Below the pieces are notes generated by a model. It was given only the letters and a program-made list of their open reading frames with translations. It did no database searches and had not been told where the DNA came from. Made by a program: the position numbers and the translations under genes. Positions 1-7,389 of a stretch of 25,116 nucleotides of DNA are shown here, in pieces (the first letter of the stretch is position 1; each line of letters opens with the position of its first letter). Source of the DNA: Oxalobacteraceae bacterium (lineage in GTDB: Bacteria > Pseudomonadota > Gammaproteobacteria > Burkholderiales > Burkholderiaceae_D); the NCBI GenBank assembly GCA_003537575.1, contig DPRS01000010.1, forward strand, positions 1 to 25,116, read 5' to 3'.

Positions 1-623
1 TGCACGTCGGTGACGATGTCTTTCCAGAACTGGAAGGTTTCCAGCACGTTGGCCTTGTCTACCGAAGTCAGGCGCTTGCCGCGCTTTTGCGCTGCCTGGA
101 ACGCCACGTGGGCGATGCGGCGGATTTCCGGCTCAGCGTAGCGCATGGTGTCGAAGCCTTCGCGGCTACCCTTGAAGGGGCCGTCCGGGCATTCGCGCAC
201 GCCGCGCGGCTGGCCAAAATAGATGTCGCCGGTCAGTTCGCGCACGATCAGGATATCCAGACCCGACACCACTTCCGGTTTGAGGGTCGAGGCGCCCGCC
301 AGTTCCGGATACAGGATTGCCGGACGCAGGTTGGCAAACAGGTTCAGGTTCTTGCGCAGGCCGAGAATGGCCTGTTCCGGACGCAGCGGACGATCGAGAG
401 TGTCGTACTTCCAGTCGCCGACCGCGCCGAACAGCACGGCATCGGCGGCCAGCGCCAGCTTCAGGGTGCCTTCCGGCAGCGGATGGCCATGCGCTTCATA
501 GCCGGCGCCACCGACCGGCGCGGTTTCCATTTCGAACGATTCACCCAAGGCATTCAATACCTTGACTGCCTGGCTAATGATTTCGGGACCGATGCCGTCA
601 CCCGGCAAGACTGCGATTTTCAT
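1..623 (-). CDS. leuB: 3-isopropylmalate dehydrogenase, LeuB (3' end outside window)
   Basis: LeuB catalyses the NAD-dependent oxidative decarboxylation of 3-isopropylmalate to 2-ketoisocaproate, the third step of leucine synthesis in the cytosol. The N-terminal 207 codons are present; the rest lies beyond the left edge. The protein opens MKIAVLPGDGIGPEI, the nucleotide-binding start of the isocitrate/isopropylmalate dehydrogenase family. It then shows the LRPEQAILGLRKNLNLFANLRP substrate region (arginines that bind the malate), the RELTGDIYFG segment, and SVDKANVLET with the catalytic lysine. The ATG at 623 is preceded by AGAGGA with good spacing. It is the last leu gene visible, 168 bases downstream of leuD, and that gap holds the repeat cluster at 658-776. 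Family assignment is secure. Confidence 0.97.
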   Translation of the reverse strand, partial: MKIAVLPGDGIGPEIISQAVKVLNALGESFEMETAPVGGAGYEAHGHPLPEGTLKLALAADAVLFGAVGDWKYDTLDRPLRPEQAILGLRKNLNLFANLRPAILYPELAGASTLKPEVVSGLDILIVRELTGDIYFGQPRGVRECPDGPFKGSREGFDTMRYAEPEIRRIAHVAFQAAQKRGKRLTSVDKANVLETFQFWKDIVTDV

Positions 624-657
624 AATTCATTCCTCTTGGGAGCAGTGTTTCGCAAAT

Positions 658-776
658 CGAGGACAGAGTTAAGCGTAGCGGTACTCTGTCCTCGACAAAT
701 TAGGTGAGCGATACTCTGTCCCCAACTGACGATAACTGGACAGGTTTGTTAAGCCTAGCGGTACGCTGTCCTCAAC
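658..776. repeat. Three-copy REP-like repeat cluster between leuD and leuB
   Basis: Three related units of about 28 bases stand in the same orientation at 669-696, 700-726 and 749-776. Units 1 and 3 differ at only 3 of 28 positions; unit 2 is more diverged but keeps the ACTCTGTCC core. Unit 1 is also the right half of a perfect 12-base inverted repeat: CGAGGACAGAGT at 658-669 pairs with ACTCTGTCCTCG at 683-694. Unit 3 has a shorter GGACAG/CTGTCC pair (738-743 and 766-771). CTCTGTCC palindromes of this style are familiar as REP-type elements scattered through proteobacterial genomes, often near Y1-type (RAYT) transposases. No transposase is in this window. Confidence 0.75.
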
Positions 777-791
777 ATCATTTAACTGAAA

Positions 792-1439
792 TCAAATCGT
801 ATTGGCCAGCCAGGGCTGCGACACCAGGTGGCGTTCCTCGAAGGCGCGAATCATGTCTGCCTTCTGCAGGGTCAGGCCGATGTCATCCAGGCCGTTCAGC
901 AGGCAGAATTTGCGGAAGGCATCCACGTCGAACGCGTAACTGGCGCTGCCGTTGGCGGTGCGCACCACCTGCTGTTCCAGGTCGATTACCAGGCGGTAGC
1001 CCGGGAAAGCTTTGACTTCGTTGAACAGGTGATCGACCTGCTGTTCCGACAGTACAATCGGCAACAGGCCGTTCTTGAAGCAGTTGTTGAAGAAAATGTC
1101 GGCGAAGCTCGGCGCGATCACGGCGCGGAAGCCATATTGCTGCAAGGCCCAGGGGGCATGCTCGCGCGAGGAGCCGCAACCGAAGTTCTTGCGGGTCAGC
1201 AGGATCGAGGCGCCCTGGTAGCGCGGCTGGTTCAGCACGAAATCCGGGTTCAGCGGGCGCTTGCTATTGTCCATACCGGGCTCGCCATGGTCAAGATAGC
1301 GCCATTCATCGAACAGGTTGGGGCCGAAGCCGCTGCGCTTGATCGATTTCAGGAATTGCTTGGGGATGATCGCATCCGTATCCACATTGGCGCGATCCAG
1401 GGACGCGACCAACCCATCATGTACCGTAAATTTTTCCAT
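792..1439 (-). CDS. leuD: 3-isopropylmalate dehydratase small subunit, LeuD
   Basis: Small subunit of isopropylmalate isomerase, which converts 2-isopropylmalate to 3-isopropylmalate together with LeuC. The 215-residue product begins MEKFTVHDGL and contains the swivel-domain signatures DTDAIIPKQFLK and NFGCGSSREHAPWAL, then the FADIFFNNCFKNGLLPI segment. Its length fits the betaproteobacterial form. The frame stays open further upstream, but the ATG at 1439 gives the normal N-terminus and has a purine-rich GAGATGGGAA just before it. It follows the small lipoprotein gene by 96 bases and precedes leuB, in one leu operon transcribed leftward. Confidence 0.97.
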   Translation of the reverse strand: MEKFTVHDGLVASLDRANVDTDAIIPKQFLKSIKRSGFGPNLFDEWRYLDHGEPGMDNSKRPLNPDFVLNQPRYQGASILLTRKNFGCGSSREHAPWALQQYGFRAVIAPSFADIFFNNCFKNGLLPIVLSEQQVDHLFNEVKAFPGYRLVIDLEQQVVRTANGSASYAFDVDAFRKFCLLNGLDDIGLTLQKADMIRAFEERHLVSQPWLANTI

Positions 1440-1490
1440 TTCCCATCTCAGTAAAATCAGCTTGCCGCGCACCGTTTTCAGCGCCGGCCA

Positions 1491-1509
1491 TTGCCGGCCG
1501 GGCCGGCAA
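1491..1509. repeat. GC-rich inverted repeat between lipoprotein gene and leuD
   Basis: TTGCCGGC (1491-1498) and GCCGGCAA (1502-1509) are perfect 8-base arms around a 3-base centre. A second small hairpin, GCAAGC/GCTTGC, lies beside it at about 1507-1522. No T tract follows on either strand, so it is not a typical intrinsic terminator. It could be an RNA processing or stability element that separates expression of leuC-lipoprotein from leuD-leuB. That role is inferred. Confidence 0.4.
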
Positions 1510-1535
1510 GCGCACGCTTGCGCCTTTATCCGCCC

Positions 1536-1664
1536 TTATCTTCTGGCGGCTTCCTCAACCTTGGAACCGACCTTTTGCACATCCCGGCCAAAACCTTCCA
1601 TGGTCTGGCAGGCAGTCAGCAGCACGGGCGACAACGCCAATAGCAGCATGAAAAATTTTTTCAT
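1536..1664 (-). CDS. Entericidin-like small lipoprotein in the leu operon
   Basis: A 42-residue lipoprotein. Its N-terminal signal MKKFFMLLLALSPVLLTAC ends in a clear lipobox (LTAC) with the acylated cysteine at position 19. The short mature part, QTMEGFGRDVQKVGSKVEEAARR, is amphipathic and matches the pattern of the entericidin A/B family. The start is well supported: GGGGGAG lies 5 bases before the ATG at 1664. It sits 17 bases after the leuC stop, so it is almost certainly co-transcribed with leuC and leuD. Entericidins of enterobacteria form a small toxin/antidote lipoprotein pair; here only one copy is present, and its role is unknown. Confidence 0.88.
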   Translation of the reverse strand: MKKFFMLLLALSPVLLTACQTMEGFGRDVQKVGSKVEEAARR

Positions 1665-1681
1665 TTTTCTCCCCCTGTGAA

Positions 1682-3085
1682 TCAGCCCAGCTTGCGCACG
1701 TCGACGAAATGACCTTCGATGCCGGCGGCGGCGGCCATAGCCGGCGACACCAGGTGGGTACGACCGCCCTGCCCCTGACGTCCCTCGAAATTGCGGTTCG
1801 AAGTGGAGGCGCAGCGCTCGCCCGGCTCGAGGCGGTCGGCGTTCATCGCCAGGCACATCGAGCAGCCTGGTTCGCGCCATTCGAAGCCGGCCTCCCGGAA
1901 AATCTTGTCCAGGCCTTCGCGCTCGGCCTGTTCCTTGACCAGGCCGGAGCCCGGCACCACCATCGCAAGCTTGACGTTGGAGGCGCGGAACTTGCCGCGC
2001 ACGACCGCTGCAGCAGCGCGCAGGTCTTCGATGCGCGAATTGGTGCAGGAACCGATGAAGACCTTGTCGATGCGGATGTTCTCGATCGGCGTGTTGGGTT
2101 TCAGATCCATGTAGACCAGCGCCTTTTCCATGGCATCGCGCTTGACCGGATCCTTTTCCTTGTCGGGATCGGGCACGCGATCATCCACCGGCACCACCAT
2201 TTCCGGCGAAGTGCCCCAGGTAACCTGCGGCCTGATTTCGGCGGCGTTCAGGGTGACCACCATGTCGAATTTTGCGCCCGGGTCCGAATGCAGGGTGCGC
2301 CAGTAAGATACGGCGCGGTCCCAGTGCGGCCCGGCCGGAGAGAACGGCCGGCCCTTGACGTAATTGATGGTGGTGTCGTCCACCGCCACCATGCCGGCGC
2401 GCGCGCCTGCCTCGATGGCCATGTTACAGACGGTCATGCGGCCTTCCATCGACAGCGAACGAATGGTCGAGCCGGCGAACTCGATGGCGTAGCCGGTGCC
2501 GCCGGCGGTGCCGATCTTGCCGATCACGGCCAGCACGATATCCTTGGCGGTCACGCCGGCCGGCAGCGCGCCGTCAACCTGCACCAGCATGGACCTGGAT
2601 TTCTTCGCCAGCAGCGTCTGGGTAGCCAGCACGTGCTCGACTTCGGAAGTGCCGATGCCGTGCGCCAGCGCGCCGAAAGCGCCATGGGTCGAGGTATGCG
2701 AATCGCCGCAGACCACCGTCATGCCCGGCAGGGTGGCGCCCTGCTCCGGCCCGATCACGTGGACGATGCCCTGGCGCTTGTCGCGCATGTTGAAATAGGT
2801 GAGCCCGAATTCGCCGGCATTGGCGTCCAGCGTCTCGACCTGCAGGCGCGAGACCGGGTCAGCGATGCCGTTGGCGCGGTCGGTGGTCGGCACATTATGG
2901 TCGGCCACCACCAGGTTGGCGGCAACGCGCCACGGCTTGCGGCCGGCCAGCTTCAGGCCTTCGAAGGCTTGTGGACTGGTGACTTCATGCAGCAGGTGGC
3001 GGTCGATGTACAGCAGCGTGGTGCCGTCTTCGCCGGCATGGATGACGTGCGAATCCCAGAGTTTGTCGTAGAGCGTTTGAGCCAT
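1682..3085 (-). CDS. leuC: 3-isopropylmalate dehydratase large subunit, LeuC
   Basis: Large catalytic subunit of isopropylmalate isomerase, an aconitase-family enzyme with a [4Fe-4S] cluster. It is 467 residues, the usual length. The three cluster ligands are visible: Cys347 in FIGSCTNSRIEDL, and Cys408 and Cys411 in EPGCSMCLAMN. VVCGDSHTSTHGAFG (about 125-139) is the conserved active-site segment, and NRNFEGRQG near the C-terminus is also typical. It is the first gene of the leu operon, isolated from upstream genes by a terminator. There is no good Shine-Dalgarno sequence before the ATG at 3085, although MAQTLYDKLWDSH is the expected N-terminus, so the start is still secure. Confidence 0.98.
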   Translation of the reverse strand: MAQTLYDKLWDSHVIHAGEDGTTLLYIDRHLLHEVTSPQAFEGLKLAGRKPWRVAANLVVADHNVPTTDRANGIADPVSRLQVETLDANAGEFGLTYFNMRDKRQGIVHVIGPEQGATLPGMTVVCGDSHTSTHGAFGALAHGIGTSEVEHVLATQTLLAKKSRSMLVQVDGALPAGVTAKDIVLAVIGKIGTAGGTGYAIEFAGSTIRSLSMEGRMTVCNMAIEAGARAGMVAVDDTTINYVKGRPFSPAGPHWDRAVSYWRTLHSDPGAKFDMVVTLNAAEIRPQVTWGTSPEMVVPVDDRVPDPDKEKDPVKRDAMEKALVYMDLKPNTPIENIRIDKVFIGSCTNSRIEDLRAAAAVVRGKFRASNVKLAMVVPGSGLVKEQAEREGLDKIFREAGFEWREPGCSMCLAMNADRLEPGERCASTSNRNFEGRQGQGGRTHLVSPAMAAAAGIEGHFVDVRKLG

Positions 3086-3133
3086 GTTTCGGAAGGGTGC
3101 GAATTATGCGCAGAATCAGGTAAACAGTGTTCG

Positions 3134-3164
3134 ATTATGCCATATTTGCGCGCCGCCAACTCAA
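3134..3164 (-). promoter_or_regulatory. Possible leuC promoter
   Basis: On the minus strand a -10-like CATAAT (3134-3139) lies 19 bases after a -35-like TTGAGT (3159-3164). This would start transcription near 3127 and give a leader of about 40 bases before leuC. It lies between the upstream terminator and leuC, where a promoter is expected, but the spacer is long and the -35 match is only partial. No run of leucine codons or attenuator hairpin is visible in the leader. Confidence 0.35.
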
Positions 3165-3200
3165 AACCGGGACTGAGCGCTCCTATGAAAAAGAGCGCAA

Positions 3201-3232
3201 AAAAAGCCCGCAGAAACTCATGCGGGCTTTTT
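3201..3232 (-). terminator. Intrinsic terminator after the M48 protease gene
   Basis: AAAAAGCCCGCA (3201-3212) and TGCGGGCTTTTT (3221-3232) form a perfect 12-base stem with an 8-base loop. Read on the minus strand, the stem runs into a T tract (the A run at 3199-3205). It is placed 39 bases after the stop of the minus-strand metalloprotease gene, so it ends that operon and insulates leuC. Confidence 0.92.
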
Positions 3233-3271
3233 CATGTCACTTTTCAACGTTTACTGCCATTCTGGCAACTC

Positions 3272-4102
3272 TCATTTTCTCCGGTTCTGCTCGTATAGCG
3301 GCATGACCCGCTGCGCGTAGACGGTCAGATCGGCCATGCGGTCTTCGCGCGAGGGATGCGTGGACAGGAACTTGATCGGTTCGCCGCCCGCCACCTGCCC
3401 CATTTTTTGCCAGAGCGTGATGGCCGCGCGCGGATCATATCCGGCACGCGCCGCCAGTTCGACGCCGATGCGGTCCGCTTCGGTTTCATGCCGGCGCGAG
3501 TTGGGCAAGCCGAGCAAGCCCATGTAGGCGTATTCCATGCCTTTCTGGCCGACGTCGCCAAGGCCTGCCACCGCTGCCAGAATCGAGATGCCGGCGCCGG
3601 CCACCGCCTGCTCGGACGCGCGCTCGCGCGCATGCTCGCGCAAAGCATGCGCGATTTCATGGCCGATTACCGCTGCCAGTTCGTCATCGGTCGCGCCGAG
3701 CTTCTCGATCAACCCGGTGTACACGGCAATTTTTCCGCCCGGCATGCACCAGGCATTGACTTCAGGCGAAGTGATCACATTGACTTCCCATTGCCAGGAA
3801 CGCGCTTCCGGGCGAAAGGCGCCGGTTTGCGCGATCAGGCGGCTGGCAATCGCACGCACCCGGCTGACCTGTGCCTGATTGCTGTTCAGGGCGCCCTTGC
3901 TACGCTCCTGCGCGATCAGTTTCTCATAAGCCTGATCAGATGCCTGGTCGATTTGTTGAGACGACACCGCCATCATCTGCTTGCGATCGACTCCAACCAC
4001 CCCGGCCTGGGTAGTCTGCACCGTTTCGCAGGCCGACAGGGAGAGGCCGGTCACTATGACCAGAATGCTTTTTACAAGGGCTTGCCGAATACGGATCTGC
4101 AT
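3272..4102 (-). CDS. M48-family lipoprotein metalloprotease (LoiP/BepA-like)
   Basis: A 276-residue zinc metalloprotease predicted to be anchored to a membrane and facing the periplasm. Residues 1-25 are a lipoprotein signal ending in LSAC (Cys25). The zinc-binding HEIAH is at 148-152 (His148, His152, catalytic Glu149), and the third ligand is probably Glu206 in SRRHETEAD. STHPSREDR (247-255) is the conserved C-terminal motif of the family. E. coli relatives such as LoiP and BepA act in outer-membrane protein quality control. A strong GAGGTGA lies 6 bases before the ATG at 4102. Its start lies inside the end of the MFS transporter gene (31-base overlap), which suggests translational coupling. 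Confidence 0.93.
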   Translation of the reverse strand: MQIRIRQALVKSILVIVTGLSLSACETVQTTQAGVVGVDRKQMMAVSSQQIDQASDQAYEKLIAQERSKGALNSNQAQVSRVRAIASRLIAQTGAFRPEARSWQWEVNVITSPEVNAWCMPGGKIAVYTGLIEKLGATDDELAAVIGHEIAHALREHARERASEQAVAGAGISILAAVAGLGDVGQKGMEYAYMGLLGLPNSRRHETEADRIGVELAARAGYDPRAAITLWQKMGQVAGGEPIKFLSTHPSREDRMADLTVYAQRVMPLYEQNRRK

Positions 4103-5265
4103 GGTGTCACCTCATCCTTTGCCATCCAGGAATAAGAAAATTTTGCACACACTGCCGCTGCAAGTGCAAATATTGCCGCAACCCAAAAAACCGAGGCGGC
4201 ACCGTATTTATCCCACGAGAACCCCAGTGCCAGCCCCCCGAGACTGCCGCCCAGGCCATAGGAAATGCTGGTGTACAGCGCTTGTCCGCGCGCCTGTAAC
4301 GGCCCGGAGAACCAGCGCTGCAGCATGGCGACCGAAGCGGCATGGTGGATGCCGAAAGTTGCAGCATGCAGGATTTGTGCCGCCACCAACGCAGCCAGCG
4401 AATGCGCCAGCGCGCCGATCATGGCGAAGCGTACCACCGCCAGCAGCAAGCTGGCCAGCATCAGCTTTTGCACGCCGAAACGGGCGAAAGCCGGCGCCTG
4501 AAAATAGAAAAAAACGATTTCCGCCACCACGCCGAGCGCCCACATCATGCCGATCATGCCGGTGCCGTAGCCGATCTGCTCGAGATAGAGCGAGTAGAAC
4601 ACGTACAGGGCGGCATGCGCGGCGAGCATCAGGAAGGTGGAGGCAAAGAAAGCCAGCACTGCGCGCTGCCGCAACAGTTGCCGCACCGAAGGCGCGCCCG
4701 ACTGGAGGATTGCCGGCGCCGATTCGCGCAGACCGAGGCTGACGCCGAATACCGCTGCCAGCAGCAACAGTCCGACCCAGGGGAACATGCCGATGCCGTA
4801 CCAGTCGAGCAGATAACCGGACAGGCTGACGGCGGCGATAAAGCCGACCGACCCCCACAGGCGCAGGCGGCCGTAATGGGTCAGGTCGCCTTTCATCTCC
4901 GTCATCATCAGCGCTTCCGACACCGGCGCCAGGGCGCTGGTGAAGACGCTCACGGCCAGCATCACCAGCAGCAAATGCGTGAAGCTGCTGCCAAAGGACA
5001 GGCCGCAGAACAACAAAGCGCTTGCCAGCGCGGCCACTTGCAGGACGCGCGCGCGTTTTTGCGTATGATCGGCGATCCAGCCCCACGCCGCCGGGCCGAA
5101 AATCCGCAAGACCTGGATCAGCGACATCAGCAGGGCGATTTGCGGCGCGGCCAGGCCCTTGTCGGCGAAATACAGGGTGGCATACGGCGAAAACACGCCG
5201 ATATAGCCATAGTAGGCAAAGAAAAACAGCGAGAATTGCAGCGCTTGCCGCGGCCGGGGGATCAT
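4072..5265 (-). CDS. MFS transporter, HcaT-like (MFS_1_like)
   Basis: A 397-residue inner-membrane transporter with about 12 hydrophobic helices. The N-terminal SLFFFAYYGYIGVFSPYATLYF, the GRLRLWGSVGFI segment (about 132-143) and the paired halves match the 3-phenylpropionate permease (HcaT) / LacY-like branch of the major facilitator superfamily. The substrate cannot be read from the sequence. It lies 155 bases downstream of aroC and overlaps the protease gene at its 3' end. There is no clear Shine-Dalgarno sequence at the ATG at 5265; a 10-base direct repeat sits just upstream instead. The family call is sound; a role in aromatic acid uptake is only a guess. Confidence 0.85.
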   Translation of the reverse strand: MIPRPRQALQFSLFFFAYYGYIGVFSPYATLYFADKGLAAPQIALLMSLIQVLRIFGPAAWGWIADHTQKRARVLQVAALASALLFCGLSFGSSFTHLLLVMLAVSVFTSALAPVSEALMMTEMKGDLTHYGRLRLWGSVGFIAAVSLSGYLLDWYGIGMFPWVGLLLLAAVFGVSLGLRESAPAILQSGAPSVRQLLRQRAVLAFFASTFLMLAAHAALYVFYSLYLEQIGYGTGMIGMMWALGVVAEIVFFYFQAPAFARFGVQKLMLASLLLAVVRFAMIGALAHSLAALVAAQILHAATFGIHHAASVAMLQRWFSGPLQARGQALYTSISYGLGGSLGGLALGFSWDKYGAASVFWVAAIFALAAAVCAKFSYSWMAKDEVTPCRSVFGKPL

Positions 5266-5267
5266 GG

Positions 5268-5294
5268 CAGGACCAGTTCGGAGTCAGGACCAGT
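5268..5294. repeat. Short direct repeat upstream of the MFS gene
   Basis: CAGGACCAGT occurs at 5268-5277 and again at 5285-5294, a period of 17 bases, immediately upstream of the transporter start on the minus strand. It occupies the place where a ribosome binding site would be. It may be a regulatory half-site pair or chance. Confidence 0.35.
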
Positions 5295-5420
5295 GGGATG
5301 AATGTGAATGGCCGGCCGCGGCGGTCAATAATGCAGCTGTTTGCAGGCGCATCTTCGCAAGCGCGCCCGCATTCTGCCGGACGGATGCGGAAGTGATCGG
5401 CGTGCGGCCAGGAGCGCGGC

Positions 5421-6527
5421 TTACCTGCCTGGGGCCTGCGCCGCGATCTGCGGCGTCTCGACCTTGACGTCGCCGCACTGGGCGCGGTGGCGCAAGGCAT
5501 GGTCCATCAGCACCAGCGCCAGCATGGCCTCGGCGATCGGCGTGGCGCGGATGCCCACGCAAGGATCATGGCGACCGAAGGTTTCCACCGTCGCCGGATT
5601 GCCGGCGCGGTCGATCGACGGCCTCGGGCTGCGGATCGAGGAAGTCGGCTTGATGGCGATCGACACCGTGATGTCCTGGCCGGTCGAGATGCCGCCCAGG
5701 ATGCCGCCGGCGTTATTGCCGACGAAACCTTCCGGCGTCAGGGCGTCGCCATGTTCAGTGCCCTTTTGCGCGATCGAGCGGAAACCGGCGCCGATTTCCA
5801 CGCCCTTGACGGCGTTAATGCCCATCATGGCATAGGCGATGTCGGCATCGAGCTTGTCGTAGATGGGTTCACCCAGGCCGATCGGCACATTGCGCGCCAC
5901 CACGTCGATGCGCGCGCCGCAGGAGTCGCCCGCTGCACGCAAGTCATCCATGTGCTTTTCCAGCTGTGGAATGATGTCGGCATTGGCGGCGAAGAAGGGA
6001 TTGGCCGGCACGTGATCCCAGGACTGGAAGGGAATGGCGATGTCACCCAGCTGGCTCATGCAGCCCAGGAAAGTGGTGCCGTACTGCTGCTTCAGCCATT
6101 TGCGGGCGATAGCGGCGGCGGCTACCACCGGCGCCGTCAGGCGCGCCGAAGAACGGCCACCGCCGCGCGGGTCGCGGATGCCGTACTTGTGCCAGTACAC
6201 GTAGTCCGCATGCCCTGGACGGAAAGTATCGAGGATGTTGCCGTAATCCTTGCTGCGCTGGTCTTCGTTGCGGATCAAGAGAGCAATCGGCGTGCCGGTG
6301 GTCTTGCCTTCATAAGTGCCAGAGAGAATTTCAACGGTATCCGGTTCCTGGCGCTGGGTGACGTGGCGCGAAGTGCCTGGCCGGCGGCGGTCCAGCTCGG
6401 GCTGGATATCGGCTTCGGACAATTCCAGCCCTGGCGGGCAGCCATCCACCACGCAACCGATGGCCTTGCCATGCGATTCGCCGAAGGTAGTAACGGTAAA
6501 CAGGGTGCCGAAGGTATTGCCAGCCAT
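5421..6527 (-). CDS. aroC: Chorismate synthase, AroC
   Basis: Converts 5-enolpyruvylshikimate-3-phosphate to chorismate, the last step of the shikimate pathway, using reduced FMN. The 368-residue length is normal. The three family signatures are all present: GESHGKAIGCVVDGCPPG (16-33), the GGGRSSARLTA block that binds phosphate and FMN, and the C-terminal GRHDPCVGIRATPIAEAM. The RRPGTSRH segment is also intact. It starts MAGNTFGTLF at the ATG at 6527, the conserved N-terminus, although the upstream Shine-Dalgarno is weak. A TAGAAT hexamer upstream, at about 6557-6562 on the minus strand, could be a -10 element. Confidence 0.98.
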   Translation of the reverse strand: MAGNTFGTLFTVTTFGESHGKAIGCVVDGCPPGLELSEADIQPELDRRRPGTSRHVTQRQEPDTVEILSGTYEGKTTGTPIALLIRNEDQRSKDYGNILDTFRPGHADYVYWHKYGIRDPRGGGRSSARLTAPVVAAAAIARKWLKQQYGTTFLGCMSQLGDIAIPFQSWDHVPANPFFAANADIIPQLEKHMDDLRAAGDSCGARIDVVARNVPIGLGEPIYDKLDADIAYAMMGINAVKGVEIGAGFRSIAQKGTEHGDALTPEGFVGNNAGGILGGISTGQDITVSIAIKPTSSIRSPRPSIDRAGNPATVETFGRHDPCVGIRATPIAEAMLALVLMDHALRHRAQCGDVKVETPQIAAQAPGR

Positions 6528-6693
6528 GATAAGGATTCTGAATAAGCGAAAGCTGCCATTCTACCAGCGCCGAAGCCGGCGCGGATCGATTCGCCGGCCC
6601 GCCTGTCGGCCCGCCCATGTAGTGCGGCGCGAGCGGAACGAGCCCGCTCCGCCCCTGACATCGCAGGCATGGAGCGGCGGCACAAATGGAAAA

Positions 6694-6724
6694 GCCGTTC
6701 GCCGCATCTGTTGCGGCGAACGGC
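6694..6724 (-). terminator. Intrinsic terminator after the CBS-domain gene
   Basis: GCCGTTCGCCGCA (6694-6706) and TGCGGCGAACGGC (6712-6724) form a perfect 13-base stem around a 5-base loop. On the minus strand the stem is followed by TTTTCC. It lies 45 bases past the stop of the CBS-domain gene. The rest of the 241-base gap 6528-6768 shows nothing further except a possible aroC promoter. Confidence 0.9.
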
Positions 6725-6768
6725 CTGCAATACCGTCACTGTGCTTGTTCGCTTGCCTGTGCGCTTGC

Positions 6769-7215
6769 TTATTCGTCGCCTTCAGCCGGCCAGTCGCGGA
6801 TATAGGCTTTCAGCATCTTGTTTTCGAAGCTTTGCGCTTCCAGCACGGCCCGCGCGACGTCATAAAACGAGATCACGCCATGCACGGTCTTGGCATCCAT
6901 GATGGGCACGTAGCGCGCATGCTTTTCCAGCATGATGCGGCGCACCTCATTGACTTCGGTATCCGGCGTGATGGTGATCGGATGATCATCCATGTGCTTG
7001 CGCACGGTATCGTCGCCGACCGAGCCATTGTTGCCGTCAATGGTTTTCATGATTTCGCGAAAGCTCAGCATGCCGACCAGGGTGCCGTACTCCATGACCA
7101 CCAGCGAGCCGATGTCCTTTTCCACCATGGTATGGATGGCGTCGAGTATGGAGGTGTTGGGCGTCACGGTGTACAGAATGTCGCCCTTGACTTTGAGGAT
7201 TTCAGAAACTTTCAT
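6769..7215 (-). CDS. Two-CBS-domain protein
   Basis: A 148-residue cytosolic protein made almost entirely of a tandem CBS pair (Bateman module). The first CBS is about 8-62 (TVTPNTSILDAIHTMVEKDIGSLVV...) and the second about 75-128 (ITITPDTEVNEVRRIMLEKHARYVPI...). Such stand-alone modules bind adenosine nucleotides and act as energy or stress sensors for partner proteins. No enzymatic or DNA-binding part is attached, so the partner is unknown. It stands alone between two gaps with its own terminator; a TACAAT hexamer at 7231-7236 (minus strand) may be its -10 box. Confidence 0.9.
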   Translation of the reverse strand: MKVSEILKVKGDILYTVTPNTSILDAIHTMVEKDIGSLVVMEYGTLVGMLSFREIMKTIDGNNGSVGDDTVRKHMDDHPITITPDTEVNEVRRIMLEKHARYVPIMDAKTVHGVISFYDVARAVLEAQSFENKMLKAYIRDWPAEGDE

Positions 7216-7389
7216 GTGTCATCCCGAGATATTGTAGCTTTTGCCAATGTAACTTAAGCACAGGCAAAAATCTAGCCGCAATGCACGTTGGACTAGATAA
7301 ATCAATAGAAGCCCTGTTTCAGGCGAGTCTGACAGGCGTTGACGGGTAATTCGCCTTGTCTTAGTCTGAATTATTTCCATCAGGAAAAA

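Noticed and set aside
658..776. CRISPR array
   Set aside because: Only three imperfect units with very unequal spacers (3 and 22 bases) and internal palindromes; no cas genes.
3086..3198. Leucine attenuator or leader peptide upstream of leuC
   Set aside because: No short frame with a run of leucine codons and no alternative hairpins in the leader; the only strong hairpin terminates the upstream operon.
1709..3298. Long plus-strand open frame of over 500 codons opposite leuC
   Set aside because: It is antisense to a complete leuC with all cluster cysteines. Its product is rich in His, Arg, Gly and Ala with no recognisable domain, as expected of a GC-rich shadow frame.
5487..6545. Plus-strand open frame of about 350 codons opposite aroC
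   Set aside because: Shadow of chorismate synthase, whose signatures are all intact on the other strand.
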